From Entomortierella parvispora (Eukaryota; Mortierellomycota; Mortierellomycetes; Mortierellales; Mortierellaceae), in contig OY752143.1 in assembly GCA_963573315.1 (NCBI GenBank), positions 124,001-188,000 on the forward strand: a DNA stretch of 64,000 nt, given 5' to 3'. A program made the translations under genes and the position numbers. The notes beneath the pieces were generated by a model, which was given only the letters and a program-made list of their open reading frames with translations, was not told the DNA's origin and made no database searches. Below are positions 21,851 to 32,654 of this stretch, in pieces; the stretch's first letter is position 1, and each line of letters starts with the position of its first letter.

Positions 21851-22839
21851 GCGCATATATGGTTCGCGAGTTGGCATCCCTGGATAGTCCGCCCAGTCCT
21901 TCAACAGGCCAGGCGGATCCCATTTTGTGATCCTTGTTAGTTCTGACCGCTGTGCTCTGGCAACAGAAATCGGTGGCTGGTCCTCTCGAGGTGACCTTGA
22001 GGATCTTACGTCTTTCTCTCAGGGATGGAGAACGGAAACGTGGTCCTCACCCCCAGACCTTCATAGCGCCTTCCCTTGGGGATAGGAAGTGCGTGGTCAG
22101 CAAACCTCCTTTGTCATCCCTTTATCAGGTTTTTTGTTGTTGATTTCGGTGGATGGGCAAACCGGCTGTGGATCTGCACTTGTTTCTCTTCCTGGGATCG
22201 GAAGCTGCTAGACGCCTCTTGACCTTTTGAAGAAGTCTGTGATTGTTGGGATTGGGTCGAGCAAGGGCAACAGTGGCTCAAATGGTTGTATGGTTGATGA
22301 GAGATTTCCTTTTAACGGATTACTAACTTCAGGATCCTCTTGTATAGGAACGTCGGCGGCCACTGGATCACTTTTGATCTGGTGGTCGACCATGACCAAA
22401 AAACATCGTTGGAGGTGTGGAGGTGAAGCAGCAATGAAAATTGCGGGGGTTATTACACAGACTGTCTCTATTATCGTCATTTATTGACGATCTGTCATTC
22501 AATGACAAACCTATTTTTGGGGTGCGATGGCCTGCCGCCTGCTCGTTGGCGCATCCTGCACAGCTTGTTTCTTTCTTTGGTGAGAGAAAGAGACAGTTGA
22601 CTGAGAGCAGGCCAAGATTCATAGCTTGTTTGCAAACAAAGATGAAATAAAAACTGTTAAAATCCTATACCAAACAACCACGCCTCCATCAAGATGCCTA
22701 AAAGCCAATGATTAGGCAAGAAACCTACCAATAATTTCCTGGAAGAAACCGTGGACAAGCCCTTTTATCCACCTTACCAGGATACACAGGCATTCCTTTT
22801 TATTTTCCTGAAAAGAACACCGTGAAAGATCTCTATGAA

Positions 22840-23578
22840 TTATGAATTCTCTGGCTTGGGGGCTCCTGCTCCCGCTCCAGTCCCAGGCACCCCACCCAAT
22901 CGACTTCCACCAGACCCCCAAGTCTTGGCGGCTGGCCTCTTTTTGCCACTCTTCTTTTTAGGTCCTCCAGAAGAAGACGCACCTGATCTGGACGCCGATG
23001 ATGATGATCCAGTAGTGGAAGAAGATGCACCATCACTGCTGCCTGATGCTGATGTTGCCCCTGCCCTCCCTGAGGATTCCTTCAATGTTTGGACCCTTTG
23101 ATTAAGCCGCTGATGAAGTTCTGCTCTAGACGCTTCCAGATTCCAGCCAGGGATCCGGTGAGTGACCCCACGGTCATGAGCCTCTGCTCCAAGAATGTGT
23201 CCAGAATCCCTTTGAAATTGCTGACGACTCTGTTCCCGTGCCTTGACCGCACATCCTTGAGGTGAGTGTGTTTCAGGGTGTCTATATTAAAAACGAAAAA
23301 AAAAGAGAGTCCCCCTCCTTTCCCATTGAGTGATCTGGACATAAAAAAGGGATTTGAGCTCTTGGGAGCTCCCTCGTTTATCTCTGTTCTTGTTACCTAT
23401 GTTCCATGCAAAAAACCAGGCGACAATACCGACATTCAGCCTTGACGGCTGAAAGAAACTTTTTGCAATGAGCACATCGGTCTTGCGAGATCGTCTCCTG
23501 ACTACTGGATGTGTCCTGTTGACTGCTAGACTTGGTCGTTGTCCTGCTGGGCCGTACTGTGCTGGTCCTGGAGCTCAT
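22840..23578 (-). CDS. AN1-type zinc-finger protein
   Basis: Minus strand, two exons 23578-23397 and 23281-22840 (207 aa); the splice AG|A joins FCMEHR to HPETH in frame and is required to complete the zinc finger. An N-terminal Ser/Thr/Gln-rich segment (residues 1-32) is followed by one AN1 finger: C-x2-C-x9-C-x2-C-x4-C-x2-H-x5-H-x4-C, where the final spacing (x4) is longer than the usual single residue. A helical Arg/Gln-rich segment follows, then a Ser/Gly tail with a basic patch (PKKKSGKKRPAAK) that looks like a nuclear localisation signal. AN1 proteins often bind ubiquitin, Cdc48 or stress factors. No A20 or ubiquitin-like domain is visible, so the exact subfamily is open. Confidence 0.8.
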
Positions 23579-23881
23579 GGTCGCGGGGTCGAAATGCTTG
23601 TGGTTTGGAAATGGGTGAGTGGAAGAGAGAATCAAGGAGGAGGGAGCGCGTTCTGGCCGCAGCCTCAGAGGCCGCAGCCAGGAACGGCACGTGATCGATA
23701 CGCCACCAAAATCGATGATATGAAAACATGAAGGATCCTCTGGAACACATCCACCTAGTAGATGTGCACGCTTTCGGCAGGCCAGTCTGCACTCATGATA
23801 CAATAAAAGATCAGCTTTATATGTAGTTAAGTAATAAAGAAACCTATCTTCCTCTCTTCAAGAAGCTTCGTCGTCTATCAT

Positions 23882-25345
23882 CTATTCGTTCAATGCAATA
23901 ACGACCATCATGCCCACTCCAATCAACATGGCCACAATCTCGGATCCAAACTGACGAATATCCTTGCCCAACTTGCCCGAGACAGTCAAAAGCTCGGGAA
24001 TCACACCAACGGTCGCGATATAGAGGAATCCTCCAGCCGTGAAAGGGATCACAAGATCGCCTCCGCGCATAGGGATGCTCTGGATTCCAAACAATGCCAG
24101 GGGCTTGGCGGCCTGGAGGGCGCCTCCAACAATTTCTTCCTTGGACTTGCTCATCTCCTCAATGGCAATGCCCGCCAATGTGCCCAGGAAAGCGCCAATA
24201 GCAGTGATGAACTGAGACATCATGGCCTTGCTACGAGGGAATCCAGACTGAATCAAGATGGCATAGTCACCCACCTCGTGAGGGATCTCGTGAAAGAAAA
24301 CCGCCACGGTTGTCGTTGCTCCAATAGCGGGGGAGGTGTAGAACGAAGCCGCCATAGCCAATCCATCGGTAAAGTTGTGGGTTGCGTCTGCAATCAAGTT
24401 CAAGTAGGCAGAGAGTTTGATGCTGTTGGAAATTTCCTTCTTGGGAGCGTCCTTCTCGGCCACTGCGACCTTGTCAGATCCCTCCTTGACTTCGCCTCCC
24501 TTACGCTTACGGAGGGTAGAGTCATCGTGCTTATGATCGTGGTCATGAGAGTGGGCATGGTGGTGTTCGTCCTCACCGTCGACCTTCTTGGCGTGTCCAT
24601 GGTCGTGTCCGTGGCTGTGGCTGTGTCCACCTTCGCCGCCGCTCAAGACTCGCATGATTTTGTCGATACAGAAAAAGATGAAGAATCCAACAAAGAGACC
24701 CAGTCCGACAACCACGTTCCTGATCTCGCTGGCCTCGACCAAGTCACCACCGTGAACCTCTCCCAAGAAGGAGTGGGGCAAGAGATGCAAAAACACATCG
24801 CCCAACAATCCACCGACCGCAAAGGCCACCAACGTGTTCAGGGACTCTGGCTTGATATCTGGAGGGACAAAGTAGAGGAGCAAATTGGGGATCAACGAGA
24901 TGTACGTCGTGCCCAACAACGAGTTGACCATGGGCGATCCTGGGAACAGGAACGCAAAGAGAGCCTTCATCCTGCTGCTGGTGACGAATTCCTCCTCTCC
25001 TGCATCCTTGGCTCGACGGTAAGCATCCTTGGCGACAAAGAAGTGGCTCTGATCCTCGTCATCCTCTGCCTTTGACCCAGCAATGTTGCCATCCTCGTCG
25101 AAAATAGGGAGGATACGCATCTCCTGATCATCGCCAGCCTTCTCCTTGGTGTTGGCAACGGCACCAGCGCCTGCGGCTGCATGGAAGGGGCAGTCTCCAG
25201 CTTTGCTAGGATCGACATTGGCATGGACATTATCCTTGGGGATGGAAGCATGATGACCTCCCTTATGGGCGGCCACGACAGCAATTGCGGCAAGGGCCGA
25301 GATGGTCAAGAACCATGCGACCCTGGATCGGTTGATTTTCGCCAT
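23882..25345 (-). CDS. YKE4: ZIP zinc transporter, KE4/SLC39A7 (LIV-1) type
   Basis: Single exon, 487 aa. Moves Zn2+ (and possibly related metals) into the cytosol, most likely from the ER/Golgi as for yeast Yke4 and human ZIP7. A hydrophobic signal-anchor lies at about residues 10-26. Transmembrane segments follow, with LGDVFLHLLPH at about 182-191 and a histidine-rich cytosolic loop (about 241-273) between TM3 and TM4. The LIV-1 signatures are HNFTDG at 323-328 and HEIPHEVGD at 352-360, carrying the transport-site His/Asp/Glu residues. The remaining helices run to the C-terminus. The start ATG is the first in frame, directly before the hydrophobic segment. The opposite strand is also open for 265 codons inside this gene, which I consider incidental. 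Confidence 0.92.
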   Translation of the reverse strand: MAKINRSRVAWFLTISALAAIAVVAAHKGGHHASIPKDNVHANVDPSKAGDCPFHAAAGAGAVANTKEKAGDDQEMRILPIFDEDGNIAGSKAEDDEDQSHFFVAKDAYRRAKDAGEEEFVTSSRMKALFAFLFPGSPMVNSLLGTTYISLIPNLLLYFVPPDIKPESLNTLVAFAVGGLLGDVFLHLLPHSFLGEVHGGDLVEASEIRNVVVGLGLFVGFFIFFCIDKIMRVLSGGEGGHSHSHGHDHGHAKKVDGEDEHHHAHSHDHDHKHDDSTLRKRKGGEVKEGSDKVAVAEKDAPKKEISNSIKLSAYLNLIADATHNFTDGLAMAASFYTSPAIGATTTVAVFFHEIPHEVGDYAILIQSGFPRSKAMMSQFITAIGAFLGTLAGIAIEEMSKSKEEIVGGALQAAKPLALFGIQSIPMRGGDLVIPFTAGGFLYIATVGVIPELLTVSGKLGKDIRQFGSEIVAMLIGVGMMVVIALNE

Positions 25346-27330
25346 TGAGCTAGCAAGAACAATGTTGACAAATGCAGATTAGCTTGCTGGTGTTTTTCTT
25401 TCTTGCAAAAAGATGCAGTTGAACATATTGGCAGAGGGAGGGATGCGAGTGCGTACCGATGGGAAGAGGGAGAGAAGGAAGGGAAGGAGGGGAAGAGGGA
25501 AGGGAAGGGAGCGGATAAAAGAAGAGGAAGAGGTGAATGAGTGAGCAAAGGAGGGATGCGGGGATGCGATGAGGACTCGACGCGCTGACGCGAACACGTT
25601 GTCCAGTGTGTGCCGCTGAGTGAGTGCATTCAGGGGGGCCATGTGACTGAGCCCTTTTTCTCTTTTTTTTTTCCTTTCCTGCCACCGACTCTGCACATCC
25701 TGACTGGCTGACTGGCTGGTCTAGCAGCATGCACCCTGCCGCTAGCACTCACTGTTGGACAGGAAACAACGGCGCTCAACGCGGCGCCGTCGCTTTCTTC
25801 TCCAAGCATCCCAGCAGGCGCAGATACAGTATGAGCAACGAGCTTGTAAAAATTCGAGGAATGTTGCCCGAGGGTCAAGAGTCTGAGGGGCCATTCTCCA
25901 ACAACTATAAAATGCCTTGCATGCACTCGCAAGGTTGTGGCGTTGTCCAAAGATGTGGCGTTGTCCAAGGTTCACACTTGATCCGTGCTCCTTTTGGTCC
26001 ACAGCATTTCAATTCAAGGGCGCGCGCGCGCCTTTTCAGTTTGCAAACTCTCACCATGCTTTATGAGTCTTGATCGAAAGGAGTCAGCCCTACCAAACCC
26101 TAGCGATTTCTCTTTCACAGGCAAACTCTCGCCCTGAAGGCAATCAAGGTGTCGCACTTGTGGATAGAAGGCCTTGCGCCTGAATCTTGCTCGCTGCTGT
26201 TCTTTCGACTGAGCCCTCCCCCATGGGTCCTTGATTGGGAAGAGGGCGCCCTGTTGGATGGATGAGAATCTCGTAATTGTGTAAACACAAACGCGATTTT
26301 TTTTTGTTCTCAAGGGATCACAACTCAACCGACATCGCGTCGTGCTTGAGACGAGAGCGAAAACAAAAAGAAAAAAAAAAGGTCGTCTGAGCCAGCTGAA
26401 GGGTTGGGCCGCAAGAGGCGCCGTTGGAAGTTGAATCTTTGTGAGAAAATGTAATTGCCTGGATTGCTCTCAAATGCACATCACCAATCATAATAGCAAA
26501 CAAAAGGACTAGAGATGCTTGAAGGTAAAATGGAGGAAAAGCACACTGTCAACAAGATGAAAAAGAAGGTGTAAACACTCTTTGATGACAAGAACACATT
26601 CAACACATGAACGATCGAACACACCTTGTGCGACGAGAGAAAGGAGCAATTGAGCCATGGAGGGCTGTAAACAGAAAGAAGCTGGCTAAGGAGCAATTGC
26701 TCTCGACCTCGGTGGGTGCTCCCCATTCCTCCAAACGGACCTGCTCGTCTGCACAGGGGTGCTGCACGAGTAAAAATAACGAACGCCCTCCTCGTCCATG
26801 GAGGGGCGAACTGTCACTCTTCCCAAAGTCCAACCCGCTTAATTACAGACGAGGAATAGAAAGCGCCTTTTGCTCGGCTCAACCCTCTCGGTCTCCTCTC
26901 TTCCTCCCTTCACCCGCTTTCTCTTTCTTTTTTTTTTTTTTTTTCTTTTCTTCAGTCCATTGCATCCACTCTGTCCATTTCTCCATTGTTGTCTTCATCC
27001 ACAGCTCATCTTCAAATTATTCTGCACCTCCGCCCGCCACGTAGAGGTCAAACCCCCAAACGGCTCTTTTTTTATTGTTCTACTTTTTTTCATTTCAATC
27101 GCCCTTACTTTTTACCGAGGATTGTCACGATCCAACGGTACCTTTTTTCAATTGCCACAGGTACGGCTCTCGATCCCCTCCCTCCATTCCTTTTCTTCTT
27201 TCCCGCCTCTTGCCGCTTCTTCCCTTTCTTCTTTCTTTCACCTCTTCTCTCCGCTCCCTCCTCGACGGACCGAACAATTTCCCCACTCTTCTTCTCCAAC
27301 TTCTGCCCAGGGTCTCCATGTGCTAAAAAA
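25346..27330. other. 2-kb divergent intergenic region between ZIP transporter and kelch gene
   Basis: Holds both promoters. A GGGAAGG/GA-rich tract at about 25440-25560 is the leader of the minus-strand ZIP gene. A matching C/T-rich leader precedes the kelch gene from about 26880. There is a GCGCGCGCGC run at 26022-26032. Overlapping open frames here have no recognisable product. Confidence 0.6.
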
Positions 27331-29748
27331 ATGAATTATACACCAAAAATACAGTTTACAAACAACAAGAGCCGGAAACGATTGTGTTCATCATCCATCA
27401 TCACTACTACCACCTCCACCTCAACAAAAATGAGAACGACAACAACCAGCAGCAGATCAATGACCGCAAGATCAAGGAGAGCCAGGAGGCTCGCATCCTC
27501 CACACTGGTTTTGAGCCTCTTGGCCATCACATGTTCGCTCCTGGGGAACGTTGTGGATGCACAGGCCATTGTGGGATCACGCCGAATGGGATTCACAGTT
27601 TTGAACGACGCACTTTATATCCAGGGCGGGTTCGACATCAGTCCCTCAGATCAGTTTATTGCCCTTGATCTGTCAACCTCTTGGACAGCAGCCTCGCCGG
27701 CCTGGAGCGTACTCAAGGATGGACAATCAACGTCCCATTTGGCGTTGGCATCGATCAGCGCAGCTTCGAACGGGGGTGTCAAAGGCTCAATCCTGGCCAT
27801 TGGAGGCATGGGCAATCCTCAGTTGCCTGCTTTCTTCAGTTCTTATGATGTGAATTCAGCACAATGGACGAACCAAACCTCGATCAAACCCCCTTACAAC
27901 TATCTTGAGGGTCAAGCCGCGGTCTCGGATCCCAACACAGGACTGATCTACATCATCGGAGGTTATGGCAACAATACATTTAACCAACTGTCGGTGTATG
28001 ACCCCAAGGCCAAAAGTATGGTCTCACAAGCCGCTGCTACGGCTGCGACGAGTCTGACGGATGTGGGGGCCGTCTGGTGTAGTTCTCGGAACTCCATCTT
28101 GACATTTGGAGGATCGAAAGCGCCACCTGCAGGGACAAATGCCGTCGGATCGAGCGATTTAAATGAATACGACATTCAGTCCAAACAATGGAAAACAATG
28201 GTAACGGCAAAAAAGATGGCACTAAAAATCAACGGTGGGCCTTTGAGAGCAAAAAAAAAAAGGGAAAAGGAGAGAGACAGAGAGAGAGGGAGGAGGACTG
28301 AGGATGCAACAGCGCCAAAGATGAGCTTTTACGCAGGGATGTTGGTAGTGAAAATACGGAGGACCAAGTCACTCCTAACAGTTGTATCAATCATCATCTC
28401 GTAAACAATAGAGCACTTCAGGAGATGTCCCTCCCGCGCGTCTGGACCACTGTATGGCTTCATGTAAGTTGAGCAAACATCCTCGTCATGACAAAAACAC
28501 ACCTGAATGGATCTCCCCTTTTCTTATTTCTGTCACGAAAAGACTGATCGGGCAATGGTACCTTGTTTCAATTTGATGGGGGGTTTTTTAGCCGATGATG
28601 GATCCAAGGTTGTTCTCTTTGGAGGCACCGTCGACGGCAACTCTTATTTCAACACCATCTACATCTTGGATGTCAAAAGCGGCAAATGGAAACAGGGACA
28701 ATCAGCATCAGTGGCTAGGACACGAATGGCCTGTGCGTTCCATTCGTATCAATTTGTGGCCTGGGGAGGATCTAGTGGAGCATCTAGGACGACCATGCTC
28801 AACAACATACCCATCATCTATGATCTGAACGAGGACAAATGGGTCGACAACTACAACGCAGCGGAAAAGATGAAAAAGTCCAGCACAGGCGCTATTGTGG
28901 GTGGGATCGTAGCGGTGTTGGCGCTTGGAGGTCTTGGTTTCTTCATGTACAGGCGCAAGAAGAGAGCACAGATGGAAATGGACGCCTTCCAGTCGGACGC
29001 GGCTGCAGTTGCAGCGATCGGTGGTGGACACGAATACAATGATGACAACATCAAGGTCCTCGCAAGCCCCAGCATGGAGTACCAACACACCAAGGATCCT
29101 TACGGAAACTATGACTATGTCCAGAACGACTATCCGATGAGCCACATTGACCTCAACAATGGAGGTGCTGCCAGTGCCGGGTACCATCTTCAAGATGGAT
29201 CACCTGCTACTTTGCCCGGGTCGCCCATGAACTATTATGGAGGAATGGCCGCAACTCCCAGGATCCAATCTCCTTCTGCGACGTATCATTCCACTTCCTA
29301 TCCTGCATCGCCGTACCATTCCAGCAGTAGTGCTAGCCCATACTACGCAGGAGCCGCCTCGCCTGCATTCCCAGGGACGAACAGCAGCGGAAGCAATTAC
29401 GGTAGCGCAGGACAAAATCCCTTCACATCGCCCGACGACGAGAACTATTTCCGTCCTCCACCCACGATCGCAGGCAGCATCGCACCGTCTTCTCCAGGGA
29501 CGAATCCTTTCATGACCGCCACCACGGCCGTCGCCGCCGTGGCCGTGACCACAACCTATCGAGGCTCTCCTCCACAACAAGTAAAGGATCCATTCCAAGA
29601 GCAGCCCTATCCAGCGGCGGCCGTATCCCCACCTTGGCCTCAGCCACATAGTTCCATGAGCCCATCTTCTGGAGCAAGAGCGCCCCAGACGATTACCGAG
29701 ACCCCCTCGTCTTCTGCTGACTATATCCCTCCACCTCCACCAGTATAG
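27331..29748 (+). CDS. Kelch-repeat type I membrane protein
   Basis: Exons are 27331-28200, 28412-28463 (52 nt) and 28592-29748 (692 aa from the first ATG). ATGs at 27430 or 27463 would place the signal peptide (LASSTLVLSLLAITCSLLG, then DAQA) closer to the N-terminus and may be the real start (659 aa or less). The ectodomain has kelch-like beta-propeller blades (IYIIGGYGNNTFNQLSVYD, ILTFGGSKAP, VVLFGGTVDG, FVAWGGSSG). A single transmembrane helix (GAIVGGIVAVLALGGLGFFMY) is followed by RRKKR. A cytoplasmic tail of about 270 residues rich in Pro, Ser, Tyr and Ala ends in DYIPPPPPV. It is likely a cell-surface or secretory-pathway protein. The ligand is unknown. The short middle exon is required to keep the kelch frame. 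Confidence 0.8.
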
Positions 29749-29938
29749 ATGTCAATACATGAATTAAAGGCAATAACCATCTACCTCTGCAATAGATAAT
29801 GTCGATTGGTGGTGAGCTACAGGGCATTCGTTTTTCTTTTTATTCTGTCAGTTTTCATAATGATATAAACAAACTCCCCCAACCGCTTTCCCTTTATCTC
29901 TTCCTCTTTTGTTTCCACAGAGAGTCGAGTACTTTTTT

Positions 29939-31648
29939 CTAGTCCCTCTTCAACTGAGCCCTCGTAGGTCCAACAGGCACGCCTCCCTGAGACTGGTTGC
30001 CCATCTGGAGGATCAATCCGACGGCCAAGGCCACGGCGAGGACGAGGCCGAGCACAAGCCAGAAGAAGAGGTGGAACTGGACTGACACGTCAATCTTGTC
30101 GCAAGTCTTGCCTCCATACTGAGTGTTATTGACCTTTGAGCACTGGCAGTGGTAGCAGTTGGCCGCTACACTGAAGACGCACTGCCCGTGCTGGTTGCAT
30201 CCGTTCGTGTTGGTCTGGCAATCCACCTCGTTCTCAAAGCAGGTTGTGCTGGCCGACAATGGCAGAGCCCTCTTCATGTTGTTGCGGAGTTGGCCCTTGC
30301 TCTCCTTGGAGGAGAAGAGCTCGGATCCCTGGCGGGTGTTGGGCTCGATCAGGAAGATGGTCGCCGTATAAGTCTTGTGGATCTGCTCGTACTCAGGGAT
30401 AAAGGTCTAGTAGAATGGCAGAGCAATGTCGACGATGTCAGCAAGATATCCCGATGGTTGTTCTACATGGGGAATTCCACCATTTTGATTCAGATTCAGC
30501 CCTTTCCAGCCCCTTACCAACTGCAAAAACTCCTTGACAATCTGGGCAGCGGTCTTGTACTGAACAGAGTCAGCACCATGTTCAGCAATAAGGGCAGCGA
30601 GACCCTTGAGGGTGATGCGAATAAAGTCAGTCTCCTCGCTATGCTTGCTGTGCTCTTTCACATAAGAGTCGATATAGTTGCCCAACGACACGGATTCCTC
30701 CAAGAACAAAGCATCGGCCTACGTGTCGTGAAGAAGGTATAAATGACTAGGTCAGCATTTTTGCAGTAGATCCAACATTGTCAAAGAGATTCACTATCTC
30801 CAGTCTGGCTTTACCTTCTTGCTCAGATCAAACACTGTGACATCGACATTGGCATGATGGTCAGCAACGAGATGCTCGTTTACCAAAGCGTCCCCTGATT
30901 TTGAAGAGCGATGCTATAGACAATAAAAACAATACACGCGGATCAGTTTCTAAACTCCAAGCTTTTTTTCATCTAGTATCAGATCCAAGGTGCGAGAGCT
31001 AGACGCTCATCTTCTCTTGTAGAATCCTTCATCGCGGTTTCTTCCTTACAGTGTCGAAAAGGTAACGGTCCTCAGAGGGAATATTGCTGGCCAGATCGCT
31101 GACAAGATCCTGGACGCCTTCGCTGTTCGCGTCCACTGTGAATACTGGCTCGAACTCGGGCATAATATCTACAAAGGACAGTTGATATATTCAGGTTAAA
31201 ACATCTCAGAACGACGTACATGGCTGCCTCCTTCTTCCGCAACAGGTGCGTGCACGTTACCATTGACATTCTGCACTCCTTCAATGACCATCATCAAGCT
31301 GCCGCCCAAGGACTCGAACAGATCCTTCCGGCCGACACCGGGCTTTGCAAAGACCTGCTGGACAGGGCTGAGAGGATCCAAGAACACGTCCTCCTGGCTC
31401 TGGCCGTGTCTGCTGTGGACCACAGGTTGACCCAGGTTCAAGAGATGGGACAGGGTGGCGCGTGTCTCTTTGAGGTTCAAGGTGGGCACGTTGCGAGCAG
31501 AGTCTTTGGGGACGACATTGTCCGCAGAGGTGCGTCCATGTGAGAAAAAGTAAACTGTCGAGGACTGTCCTGCTGCTGCCGCCGCGACGGTGGACGCTGT
31601 GAAGGTCAGGGTGGAGACCAGGGCCGAGAGGGATAATGAAAGCTTCAT
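29939..31648 (-). CDS. Vps3844/DUF3844-domain type I membrane protein
   Basis: Minus strand, five exons: 31648-31261, 31168-31050, 30913-30815, 30718-30518 and 30406-29939 (424 aa). For exon 1 I chose the upstream donor AATG|GTAACG, because the later GTACGT site gives the wrong phase. A signal peptide (residues 1-23, ending in an Ala run) leads a lumenal domain. Near the C-terminus is an EGF-like Cys cluster (about 325-371, eight Cys: TTCFENEVDC, GCNQHGQC, CYHCQC, GGKTC). One transmembrane helix (about 382-405) and a short basic tail follow. This Cys cluster plus helix is the DUF3844/Vps3844 C-terminal domain found in fungal proteins annotated as vacuolar sorting. The function is known only from that family label. 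The gene is convergent with the kelch gene, 190 bp apart. Confidence 0.78.
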
Positions 31649-32199
31649 GGCGCGAGTCGATGTGTGTTCCTGGAAGCAATCTCTTGTATGGTGGTGGTTG
31701 CGGTCGAGGTGGCAGAGGACAAGGATGTGCTCGAGGAGAGGTGAATGCGCTGCTCAGGAGAGATGGAGCGACAGGTGAGGCAAGAGAAGGAGGAGAAGAC
31801 GCGGTGGAGTAACAAAGGTTCAAAAAGGAGACCCCCACTGCACATGCATGACTTCTTCGTGACATGCATGTGTCGATATGTCGATTTTGCCCAGCACAGT
31901 TTTGGCTTTATTTACGTCACCGATATTTTTAACGCATATACTAAATCACCAAACGCACAAACCCACGAAAGCAAAAGGCGAAGAGGTCAGGTGGTGAAAT
32001 GGACAGATATTATTGAAGGAAAGCAGCAAGCTAGGGGCTCAAGATCAATGTAACAGGCCGCATGATGGGTCCTCGAAAAAAAAACGCAGATACTGCAAAG
32101 GATCGGCGCACGTGACGACCCGCAAAAATCGCGGCCAGTCCTTTTGATGCACCCACCTTCTTGCTCATTCATTCAGCCCTTCATTCCTCTCCGTGCCAC
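31649..32199. other. Divergent promoter region
   Basis: 551 bp between the Vps3844-type gene and the small membrane protein gene. It contains an A/T-rich middle (about 31900-31960) and an ACGTGAC element near 32111. I see no gene in it. Confidence 0.55.
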
Positions 32200-32478
32200 A
32201 TGCTTCAACAACCACGACGTCTCGCTCGTTCAGGGGCCCAAAGAGGCGCACTTCCCCAACCTCCACCGAACCAGCGCGTCTTTAGGGCGCAGGGATCGGT
32301 CGCAGGTGCGGGAGCAAGAAAACCTCTTTGGCGCGGAAAGTTGCCTCTTCTTGTCATCGTGGCCCTCTTCTTGCTAGGATATAGAATCCTACGTGTATAC
32401 AATTACGTGCAGGAATCCAAGGCACGCCAAGCTAGCAGCAAGACCGCCTCCTTCAAAAATGGCCCACTACAGTCGTAG
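32200..32478 (+). CDS. Small single-pass membrane protein, 92 aa
   Basis: One exon from the ATG at 32200 to TAG. I do not recognise it. The N-terminal 55 residues are basic and Pro/Gln/Ala-rich, followed by WRGK and a clear hydrophobic helix (LPLLVIVALFLLGYRILRV, about residues 56-74) and a hydrophilic tail of about 18 residues. The layout suggests a small ER or mitochondrial membrane protein with one helix. Support comes from its position between two genes with its own pyrimidine-rich leader and the well-defined helix; no homologue comes to mind. A non-coding origin cannot be excluded. Confidence 0.45.
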   Translation: MLQQPRRLARSGAQRGALPQPPPNQRVFRAQGSVAGAGARKPLWRGKLPLLVIVALFLLGYRILRVYNYVQESKARQASSKTASFKNGPLQS

Positions 32479-32654
32479 CTCGTCTTCTATGCTTCAATAA
32501 GGTAACTATTTGATTGCCATCGATAATCAGTCCTCGTCTCTCCTGCGCGTTGCATAGTAATATCACATTGTGTTTGTAATCTCTGTCTTGCAGGAATTGA
32601 TGCTTTCTTTCTCTTTTCGTATTGTTTTTTTAAAAAAAAAAACCTCCCTATACA

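Larger units (their letters stand above)
20165..22839. other. 2.7-kb region without a confident gene; splice-like signals and degenerate repeats
   Basis: The left part (about 20580-21075) has three textbook GTAAGT donors with matching acceptors but little coding potential. The middle (about 21160-22210) repeats a CTGGCAACAG-type word and contains a diverged tandem duplication. The right part is the 3' flank of the minus-strand AN1 gene. Short open frames here are not supported. Confidence 0.55.

Noticed and set aside
24278-25075. 265-codon open frame on the plus strand
   Set aside because: It lies entirely antisense to the intact ZIP transporter. Its composition mirrors the His/Asp codons of that gene, and there is no recognisable product.
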